Origin: CAZBZG01 sp964496245
Lineage (GTDB): Bacteria > Planctomycetota > SZUA-567
Assembly (NCBI GenBank): GCA_964496245.1
Contig: CAZBZG010000186.1
Location: 1-9,710, forward strand
DNA length: 9,710 nt
Direction: 5' to 3'
Below are positions 1 to 6,132 of this stretch, piece by piece; the stretch's first letter is position 1; every line of letters begins with the position of its first letter. The translations under genes and the position numbers were made by a program. Below the pieces are notes generated by a model. It saw only the letters and a list, made by a program, of their open reading frames with translations, was not told the DNA's origin and did no database searches.

Positions 1-171
1 ATACCGCTCCGCGTCCCATGTGTGACCCGGATCCGCGTGTTCTTGAACCAGGCCCCAAAAGCCAGGCAGTCGGCCATCGCCTTCGTCGACAAGATGCAAC
101 CCAAGGGGATGACGCAGACCGATGCGGCCCTGGCCAACGCCAATGACGAGGCTTGCGTGGAGATTCGTTGA
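1..171 (+). CDS. C-terminal fragment of a probable VWA-domain protein (5' end outside window)
   Basis: The frame is open from base 1 to a TGA at 169-171, giving the last 56 residues of a protein that begins upstream. The stretch APKARQSAIAFVDKMQPKG followed by MTQTDAALANA resembles the segment of a von Willebrand factor A domain that carries the MIDAS threonine, where an amphipathic helix leads into a G-x-T-x-x-x-x-AL motif. In typical VWA domains a beta strand ending in L-(S/T)-D-G follows. Here the protein stops within what would be that strand (EACVEIR, then stop), so the domain looks cut short. No continuation is apparent in the frames just downstream. It may be a decayed or frameshifted gene, or a family with a short end. 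It converges on the kinase gene 36 nt away. The VWA assignment rests on this short segment only. Confidence 0.5.
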   Translation: MPLRVPCVTRIRVFLNQAPKARQSAIAFVDKMQPKGMTQTDAALANANDEACVEIR

Positions 172-181
172 TCCGCCGAAC

Positions 182-198
182 GGCCCTGCGGGCGGGCC
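182..198. terminator. Possible small hairpin between convergent genes
   Basis: GGCCC at 182-186 can pair with GGGCC at 194-198 across a 7-nt loop, in the 36-nt gap between the fragment gene and the kinase stop codon. There is no T-tract on either side, so intrinsic termination is doubtful. The position between convergent stop codons is the main support. Confidence 0.2.
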
Positions 199-207
199 GC
201 GCCCGTC

Positions 208-1971
208 TCAGTCGCCCGCCTCCTTGTCGTCGGCGAGCACGCGCAGGCCCTGCGGGCCGATCTCGATCGCCCCGGCGATGCGGACCCGGTCGGTGCCGAA
301 GTCCACGTCTGCTTCCTCGACAGGGATCTGGCGCACCTGACGCGCTTCGCCGCCGGGCGGCACGACGCTGACGCGCAGCGCATCCTGCGCGCGGGAGACG
401 ATCCGCTGCCGGCCGTCGGGCAGCGACTCGGTCAGCTTGCGGAAGGTGTCGTCGGGGGCGAGTTCGAAGGCCCGGCGCGTGCCGTCTTCGCACAACTGGG
501 TGATGCGCGTGCCGGAGGCGTCCCGCGTGAGGTGCACCTCCCGCGTGTGGGCCCACTCGTGGGCGAACGGCGCGTGGACGCGTCGCTCCAGCAAGGCGCC
601 GCTCTGGGCAAGCACGATGCAGGCGAGCGCGGCCAGCAAGAGCGCGAGCCCCCCCATCAGCCACAACCCCCGCCGGCGGCCCTGGCAAAAGGCCTTCTCC
701 CGCGAATCGTGGTGCCGGCGGTGCCACTTGAGCGTCTGGCGCACGGCCTCGGGCGCGACCCCTGCGGCTACGGCGATCTCCCGGATGTGCGTGCGCGTGA
801 GCGGACCGTCTTCGCGCTTCTGCACGCGTCGGATCTGGTCCACGATCTCGTCCATCTTGAGGAGCACGCTCTCTACCTGGGCATCGGGAAGGCGGCCGGG
901 TCCCGGGCTCGCGGCATCCGGCGTCGCCTGGGTAGCCTGCAACGGCGTGGCCCGGCGGCTTTGGGTATCCGCTTCATGCTCCGGCCAGTCGGTTCCCGAG
1001 GTCTTGAGGGCCACGTCGACCTGGGGCGCCTTGGGATAGAGGGCTGTGCTGTCCATGGGCGAACGGTTGCGTTGGCTGCGCACCTGCGTGAGTGCGGAGA
1101 GCGCCTCCCACGCATGCGCGAAGCGCCGCGTCTGGTCCCAAGCCATGAGCCGACCGAGCCACTGCTCGACCGCTGCCGGCAGGTCGGGCAGCCGCGACCG
1201 CAGCGGCGGTGGCGCAGCACTCGCGATGCGGTGGATCAGCTTGAGCGGAGACTCTTCGTCATAGGGCGGATGCCCGCAGATCGCTTCGTAGAGCGTGGCG
1301 CCCAGGCTGTAGAGATCGCTCTGCGGGGAGGCGGTCTCGCCCCGGGCCACTTCGGGCGCGAGGTAATGGACGGTCCCCACCACGCTGCCCGTGGCCGTAA
1401 GCTTCTGCTTGGCTTCGAAGCTGCGCGCGAGGCCGAAGTCGCCGAGCTTGTACTGGCCTTCACCGGCGAGCAGGACGTTGCCGGGCTTGACGTCCCGGTG
1501 GACGATGCCTGCGTCGTGCGCCGCAGCCAGCGCCTCCAGCATCTGCCGCGCGCAGTCGAGCGCTTCGGGGACGCTGAGGAGCGCCTGCCGTCCGATGGCC
1601 TCGCTGAGCGGCCCGCCGGGGATGTATTCCATGACCAGGAAGGGCGGCGTGGCGTCGGGGTTGAAGGCAAAGATCTGGACGATGTGCGGGTGGCTGAGGC
1701 GGGCGATGGCGCGCGCTTCGCTCAGGAAACGCTGGAGCGCTTCGTCCACGCCTTCGACACGCGGGTTGAGGAGTTTCAGCGCCACGTCCCGTTCGAGGGT
1801 CTCGTCGCGGGCGAGGTATACTTCGCTCATGCCCCCGCGGCCGAGCAGGCGCTGGACGCGGTAGGACTCGAGCATTCCGCCCGGCTCGAGCATGGAACCG
1901 GTCGCACCCACGTATGCGCCCTGCCCCCTGCCCGTGACCGGTGCCGTGTCCTTGTCTTCGGCTGACGCCAT
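208..1971 (-). CDS. Transmembrane Hanks-type serine/threonine protein kinase
   Basis: This 587-residue protein would phosphorylate Ser/Thr residues of unknown partners at the cytoplasmic face of the membrane. The kinase domain spans about residues 37-295 and all key elements are visible: glycine loop LGRGGMSEVYLA (43-54), VALK lysine K66, helix-C glutamate E85, HRDVKPGN (158-165, catalytic D160), DFG (178-180) and APE (205-207). A Ser/Thr/Pro-rich linker follows. Next, around 391-415, is a helical segment (IREIAVAAGVAPEAVRQTL) that reads like a helix-turn-helix. An Arg-rich stretch precedes one membrane segment at about 435-457, and about 130 unrecognised residues follow outside the membrane. 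There are no PASTA repeats. The ATG at 1971 is preceded by GGGGAG, 6 nt upstream. The gene lies 66 nt downstream of pcrA and may be cotranscribed with it. The kinase call is very secure; its signal and targets are unknown. Confidence 0.95.
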   Translation of the reverse strand: MASAEDKDTAPVTGRGQGAYVGATGSMLEPGGMLESYRVQRLLGRGGMSEVYLARDETLERDVALKLLNPRVEGVDEALQRFLSEARAIARLSHPHIVQIFAFNPDATPPFLVMEYIPGGPLSEAIGRQALLSVPEALDCARQMLEALAAAHDAGIVHRDVKPGNVLLAGEGQYKLGDFGLARSFEAKQKLTATGSVVGTVHYLAPEVARGETASPQSDLYSLGATLYEAICGHPPYDEESPLKLIHRIASAAPPPLRSRLPDLPAAVEQWLGRLMAWDQTRRFAHAWEALSALTQVRSQRNRSPMDSTALYPKAPQVDVALKTSGTDWPEHEADTQSRRATPLQATQATPDAASPGPGRLPDAQVESVLLKMDEIVDQIRRVQKREDGPLTRTHIREIAVAAGVAPEAVRQTLKWHRRHHDSREKAFCQGRRRGLWLMGGLALLLAALACIVLAQSGALLERRVHAPFAHEWAHTREVHLTRDASGTRITQLCEDGTRRAFELAPDDTFRKLTESLPDGRQRIVSRAQDALRVSVVPPGGEARQVRQIPVEEADVDFGTDRVRIAGAIEIGPQGLRVLADDKEAGD

Positions 1972-2037
1972 GCTCGCTCCCCAATCGGGATTGTAGGTCG
2001 CCAGCGCCTTGCGGCCAAGGGATTTCCGCCCAAGCCC

Positions 2038-4275
2038 TTACGAGCGCTGCAGACCGGCTTCATCCAGGTGCAGCAAACGCGTGCCGCCCGTGAAGAACTG
2101 GACCACAGCCTTGCGGCGGCGGACCGAGAGCACGCGGCCGGCGCCGAACGTGGGGTGGGTGACGTGGTCGCCCGCGCCGACCTCGACCGGCTGGCCGGCA
2201 GCTGCGTCCGAGGGATTCTCGTAATCCGGGTGGGCCTGCACATCGTCGGCCGGGTCGAATCCGTCGCCATCGCCCAGGTCCAACCCGTCGTCGAGGTCGT
2301 CCCAGTCGCGGGCCCCCGTTCCCAGGCCGGTGCCTGAGGGGCCGACCCCGTCGGCCAGCTCCATGGCGTCCACGAACTCGAGCGGGAGCTCGGCCAGGAA
2401 ACGGCTCGGCGGGGAGACGTTTGTCTGGCCGGAGAGGTATCGGAACTCGGCGTGGCAGAGAAAGACGCGCTCCTCGGCACGCGTCAACCCCACGTAGAAG
2501 AGCCGGCGCTCCTCCTCGAGCATGGCCGGCTTCCACGAGTTCTTGTGCGGCAGCAGTCCGTCTTCCAGGCCGACCACGAAGACCACGGGAAACTCGAGCC
2601 CCTTGGCCGCGTGGAGCGTCATGAGCGTGAGCTGATCGGCATCAGGATCCCAGGTGTCCACGTCCGCCACGAGCGCCACGTCCTCGAGGAACGCGCCCAG
2701 GTCTGCATCGGGATGGTCGCCCTCGAACTCGGCGGCGCGGTTGAGGAACGCGTCCAGGTTCTCGATCCGGTCCTCGGCCGCCGGATCGCGGTCCGCGCGG
2801 CTGCCGATGTGTTCGACCAGCCCCGAGAGATCGAGGACGCTGCGGACGCACGCGTTCACCGGTTTGTGTTCCACCGCACCCAGCTTGCGGCACCACTCGG
2901 CGAAGCGCTTGAGCTTGGCCGAGCTCCGGCCGCGGAAGGTCTGGGGAAAATTCGTTTGCCGAAGCAGATCGAAGACGGCTACGCCCTCGGCCTCGCTCTG
3001 GTCGGCGAGCGCGGCCAGGGTCTTGTCGCCCACGCCCGTGGGCCGGCAGTCGGCCACGCGGCCGAGCGAGACCACGTCGCGCGGATTGACGAGGAGCTTC
3101 AGGTGCGCGAGCAGGTCTTTGATCTCCTTGCGCTGGTAGAACCGGACGCCGCCCACCACCTGGTAGGGGACCTGGCTGCGCATGCACGCTTCTTCGAACG
3201 TCCGCGACTGGGCGTTCGTGCGGTAGAAGACGGCCATGTCCTTGAACCCGCGGCCCTCGGCGCGCAAGCGACTCGCCTGATCCACCACCCAGGCGGCCTC
3301 GGCCCGTTCGTCGGGCACCTGCGCCAGGAGCAACTTCTCCCCGCCCTCCTTCTCGGTGAAGAGCTCCTTCTCGATGCGGTCTTCGTTGTGGCCGATGAGC
3401 CCGTTGGCGGCTGCGAGGATGGTCTGCGTGGAGCGGTAGTTCTGCTCGAGGCGCACGAGGCGCGCTTCAGGGAAGTCCTTGGTGAAGTCCATGATGTTGC
3501 GGTAGTCCGCCCCGCGCCAGGAGTAGATGCTCTGGTCCGGGTCGCCTGTGGCGTGCACGTTCTGCTGCGGACCGGCGAGCAGCTTCATGAGCTGGTACTG
3601 AGCGTGGTTCGTATCCTGGTACTCGTCCACGAGCACGAAGGGGAAGCGCGACTGGTAGCGTTCCTTGAGCCCGGGCACATCGAGGAGCATCTTGACCGTG
3701 AGGATCAGGAGATCGTCGAAGTCGAGCGCGTTCATCTGGCGCAGCATGCGTTCGTACTCGCGATAGACGGTCTCGACCACGTCGCCGTCCCATGAGGCAT
3801 CGCGAAAGCCGTCGGGCTCGACCATGTCGGACTTGGCCTTGCTGATGCGCGCGAGAAGCGACCGCGGGCGGAAACGCTTCTCATCCAGATCGCGGCCGCG
3901 CAGCACGGTCTTGACCAGCCCCTGCTGGTCGGTGTCGTCGTAGATGGTAAACCGGCCGTCGCGGCCTTCGTTCAGCTTGTCGAGGTCGTAGCGCAGGAAA
4001 CGCGCGCACATGGAGTGGAAGGTCCCCACCCAGCGGGGGGTCGTGCCTACGAGTTCCTCCACGCGGGCCTTCATCTCGCCGGCCGCCTTGTTCGTGAAGG
4101 TCATGGCCAGGATCTGGCGGGCCGGCACGCCCTGGCGGATCAAATGCGCGATGCGCCGCGTGACCACGCGCGTCTTGCCCGAGCCCGCCCCTGCGACCAC
4201 GAGCATGGGCCCCTGCGTGTGCGTGACCGCCTCGCGCTGGGCGTCGGTCAGGTTGTCGAGGATGGGATCGGGCAT
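2038..4275 (-). CDS. pcrA: ATP-dependent DNA helicase, PcrA/UvrD type (superfamily 1A)
   Basis: A 3'-5' DNA helicase acting in nucleotide excision and mismatch repair, fork clearance and removal of RecA or stalled RNA polymerase (roles known for the family). At 745 residues it has the usual length. Motifs in order: Q motif LTDAQREAV (9-17), Walker A AGAGSGKT (28-35), Walker B DEYQDT (217-222), GDPDQSIYSWRGAD (244-257), LEQNYRST (276-283), LMTLHAAKGLEFPVVFV (551-567) and RRLFYVGLTRAEERV (590-604). An acidic linker (about 658-678) leads to a C-terminal Tudor-like domain (about 697-745), the part that contacts RNA polymerase in PcrA/UvrD. I chose the ATG at 4275 because GAGG lies 9 nt upstream. 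A GTG at 4290 in the same frame overlaps that ribosome-binding site and would add five residues. UvrD and PcrA cannot be told apart by name alone here. Confidence 0.96.
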   Translation of the reverse strand: MPDPILDNLTDAQREAVTHTQGPMLVVAGAGSGKTRVVTRRIAHLIRQGVPARQILAMTFTNKAAGEMKARVEELVGTTPRWVGTFHSMCARFLRYDLDKLNEGRDGRFTIYDDTDQQGLVKTVLRGRDLDEKRFRPRSLLARISKAKSDMVEPDGFRDASWDGDVVETVYREYERMLRQMNALDFDDLLILTVKMLLDVPGLKERYQSRFPFVLVDEYQDTNHAQYQLMKLLAGPQQNVHATGDPDQSIYSWRGADYRNIMDFTKDFPEARLVRLEQNYRSTQTILAAANGLIGHNEDRIEKELFTEKEGGEKLLLAQVPDERAEAAWVVDQASRLRAEGRGFKDMAVFYRTNAQSRTFEEACMRSQVPYQVVGGVRFYQRKEIKDLLAHLKLLVNPRDVVSLGRVADCRPTGVGDKTLAALADQSEAEGVAVFDLLRQTNFPQTFRGRSSAKLKRFAEWCRKLGAVEHKPVNACVRSVLDLSGLVEHIGSRADRDPAAEDRIENLDAFLNRAAEFEGDHPDADLGAFLEDVALVADVDTWDPDADQLTLMTLHAAKGLEFPVVFVVGLEDGLLPHKNSWKPAMLEEERRLFYVGLTRAEERVFLCHAEFRYLSGQTNVSPPSRFLAELPLEFVDAMELADGVGPSGTGLGTGARDWDDLDDGLDLGDGDGFDPADDVQAHPDYENPSDAAAGQPVEVGAGDHVTHPTFGAGRVLSVRRRKAVVQFFTGGTRLLHLDEAGLQRS

Positions 4276-4345
4276 AAGGGATCGCCTCACGTCATGCCGG
4301 TGGCGTTCGCCGCAGCAGAACCAGAAGGGCGCGGGCGCCTCCGTT

Positions 4346-4416
4346 CGGAGGGTCCTGCTCCTGCAGGACCGCGCCTCTCGTGCGACGTGACGGACGCCCA
4401 GGAGCGCGTCCCTCCG
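4346..4416. repeat. Inverted pair of hairpins, REP/BIME-like element, between rhaB and pcrA
   Basis: The 71-nt element is bounded by a perfect 7-bp inverted repeat, CGGAGGG (4346-4352) and CCCTCCG (4410-4416). Inside are two hairpins. The first is GGTCCTG (4351-4357) with CAGGACC (4364-4370) around loop CTCCTG. The second is GGACGC (4392-4397) with GCGTCC (4406-4411) around a loop containing CAGGAG. The two loops are reverse complements, so the element reads as one hairpin unit repeated in inverted orientation with diverged stems. An extra palindrome, CCTCCG-TT-CGGAGG (4338-4351), overlaps its left arm. It sits downstream of the rhaB stop and upstream of pcrA, where it could limit readthrough or stabilise the rhaB message. 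No T-tract is present. Confidence 0.55.
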
Positions 4417-4461
4417 ATTGCAGGTCCGACGACGAAGCAGGGCGCAAGGCCAGAACCATCC

Positions 4462-5961
4462 TTAGGGTCCGCCGACCACCTCCTGGAACCGGCCGTAGGC
4501 CTCCTCCCACGCGGCCGTGTCCTGTGGCTCGTAGGTGTCCATGTCCACGGACGCGGCGATGACCTGGCGGCCTTCGGCCACGGAACCGAGTTCGCCCGTG
4601 GCGATGAGCTGCCCCATGAGGTTGCCGAGGGCCGTGCCCTCGACCGGGCCGGCCTTGACCGGACGGCCGATGGCGTCGGTCGTGAACCGGCAGAGGAGCT
4701 TGTTCTGGATGCCACCGCCCACCATGTGGAGCACTTCGAGCTTGCGGCCCGCGAGCTCGTCCAGGCCTTCGAGCACGGCCCGGCACTTGAGCGCCAGGCT
4801 CTCGAGGATGCAGCGCACGAGCGCGCCGTCGTCCGCGGGCGGCGTCTGGCCGGTGTCCTTGCAGAAGGCCTCGATGCGGGGGCGCATGGCGCCCGGCGCC
4901 AGGAACCGGTCGTCGTCCGGGTCGATGAATGCACTGAACGCAGGAGCGGACGCGGCCATGCGCGTCATCTCGCCCCAGTCGACCGTCCTGCCGGCCTCCT
5001 CCCATTCGCGGCGGAGTTCCTGGAGGAGCCAGAGGCCCATGATGTTCTTGAGCAGCCGGATCGTGTCTTCGAGGCCGCCTTCGTTGGTGAAATTGCGGGC
5101 CAGGCACTGCTCGGAGAGCACGGGCTGAGGCACTTCCGTTCCGAACAGGCTCCAGGTGCCGCTGGAGAGATACGCGAATGTCTCGGACGTGGTGGGCACG
5201 GCAGCCACGGCCGAGGCTGTATCGTGCGAGCCTACAGCCACCACGCGCAGATCCGCGCCGCCGATCAGGTCGCGCACGGAAGGCAGAACGGATCCGATCT
5301 CCGTACACGGTCGCACCACCTGCTGGAAGATCCGCTTGGGAAGGCCGAGCTGTTCGATCAGACCCCATGCCCAGTCGCGCGCTTTGGCGTCGAGCAGCTG
5401 CGAGGTCGAGGCGATGGTGTATTCGGCGACCCGTTCGCCGGTCAGGAAGTAGTGGAAGAGGTCGGGCGTCATGAGCAGGGCGTGGGCCTGCTCGAGCGCT
5501 GGGGACCCCGACGCTTTGAGCGCGGCCAGCTGGAAGATGGTGTTCAGCTGCATGGTCTGCAGGCCTGTGGCCGCGAACACTTCTTCGCGGGGCACCTGGC
5601 CGAAGACCTTGTCGATCATGCCGTCCGTGCGGCTGTCGCGATAGTGCACGGGGTTGCCGAGCATTGCCCCCTGGCTGTCGAGCAGTCCGAAGTCCACGCC
5701 CCAGGTGTCGATGCCCACGGACGCGGGCGCGCGGCCCTTTGCCTGGAGATCGGCCGTTGCCTTGGCCAGCCCCTGCTGGATCTCGCCCCACAGCCGCAAA
5801 GCATCCCAGTGGAGCGTATCAAAGACCTGAACCGGGCCGTTCTCGAAGCGCGAGACCTCCTCGGTCTGGAGCACACTGCCGTCGAAATGGCCGGCCAGGA
5901 TTCGCCCGCTGGAGGCGCCCAGGTCCACGGCGAGTCCCGTCCATTTGCTCGTTCCTGCCAT
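4462..5961 (-). CDS. rhaB: Rhamnulokinase (FGGY carbohydrate kinase)
   Basis: Phosphorylates L-rhamnulose with ATP to L-rhamnulose 1-phosphate, the second step of cytoplasmic L-rhamnose breakdown. The 499 residues match the family's usual length. Visible signatures are the N-terminal phosphate-binding strand-turn AVDLGASSGR (11-20), substrate-region GIDTWGVDFGLLD (83-95), the RhaB-typical GSHDTASAV (244-252) with likely catalytic D247, LSSGTWSLFG (265-274), and the C-terminal nucleotide-binding MVGGGIQNKLLC (413-424). The open frame extends upstream to 6759, but that part is antisense to the PHP gene. The ATG at 5961 has GAGGAG 8 nt before it and begins exactly at the family's N-terminus. The gene is divergent from the PHP-SDR pair, sharing a regulatory region with it. 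Related deoxyketohexose kinases can act on L-fuculose, so fucose use cannot be excluded given the nearby fucosidase. RhaB is the better match by motif. Confidence 0.93.
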   Translation of the reverse strand: MAGTSKWTGLAVDLGASSGRILAGHFDGSVLQTEEVSRFENGPVQVFDTLHWDALRLWGEIQQGLAKATADLQAKGRAPASVGIDTWGVDFGLLDSQGAMLGNPVHYRDSRTDGMIDKVFGQVPREEVFAATGLQTMQLNTIFQLAALKASGSPALEQAHALLMTPDLFHYFLTGERVAEYTIASTSQLLDAKARDWAWGLIEQLGLPKRIFQQVVRPCTEIGSVLPSVRDLIGGADLRVVAVGSHDTASAVAAVPTTSETFAYLSSGTWSLFGTEVPQPVLSEQCLARNFTNEGGLEDTIRLLKNIMGLWLLQELRREWEEAGRTVDWGEMTRMAASAPAFSAFIDPDDDRFLAPGAMRPRIEAFCKDTGQTPPADDGALVRCILESLALKCRAVLEGLDELAGRKLEVLHMVGGGIQNKLLCRFTTDAIGRPVKAGPVEGTALGNLMGQLIATGELGSVAEGRQVIAASVDMDTYEPQDTAAWEEAYGRFQEVVGGP

Positions 5962-6010
5962 GCTTCGGTCTCCTCTGCTGTGCCCGGCCGCGTCTGGACT
6001 CTGCACGGAA

Positions 6011-6047
6011 GCGCGAAACCCGTCGCTGGCGTTGACAGGTTTCGCGC
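6011..6047. promoter_or_regulatory. Candidate operator: perfect 10-bp inverted repeat in the divergent promoter
   Basis: GCGCGAAACC (6011-6020) and GGTTTCGCGC (6038-6047) are exact reverse complements separated by 17 nt. The -35 box TTGACA (6032-6037) abuts the right half, and the right half fills much of the -35/-10 spacer. A protein bound here would cover the polymerase site for the PHP gene and could also affect rhaB. GAAACC/GGTTTC half-sites resemble those of LacI-family operators, though those are normally contiguous. The binding protein is not identified. Confidence 0.5.
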
Positions 6048-6060
6048 GGGCCACTATAGT
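6032..6060 (+). promoter_or_regulatory. Sigma-70-type promoter for the PHP-SDR operon
   Basis: TTGACA at 6032-6037 and TATAGT at 6055-6060 are separated by exactly 17 nt. This is a perfect -35 and a near-consensus -10 in an otherwise G+C-rich stretch. Transcription would start near 6067, leaving a leader of about 65 nt before the ATG at 6133. The -10 lies within the palindrome ACTATAGT (6053-6060), so a TATAGT also reads on the minus strand toward rhaB, but no good -35 accompanies it there. Confidence 0.75.
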
Positions 6061-6132
6061 GGCGTGCTGAAGGTTCGTTGATACCGGATACCCCCCGCGC
6101 GGGGCAAGGGAAAAATGGCTCGGGAGACCTGC

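Noticed and set aside
532..1965. Long plus-strand open frame of 477 codons
   Set aside because: It lies wholly antisense to the kinase, whose frame shows all catalytic motifs. The translated product is of low complexity with no domain. Long antisense frames are expected in G+C-rich DNA.
4338..4416. Classical rho-independent terminator after rhaB
   Set aside because: Stable stems exist but no T-tract follows on either strand, so it is described as a repeat element rather than a terminator.
4015..6081. Plus-strand open frame of 688 codons spanning rhaB and the start of pcrA
   Set aside because: Antisense to two genes with clear motifs, crosses an intergenic repeat, and has no recognisable domain or ribosome-binding site.
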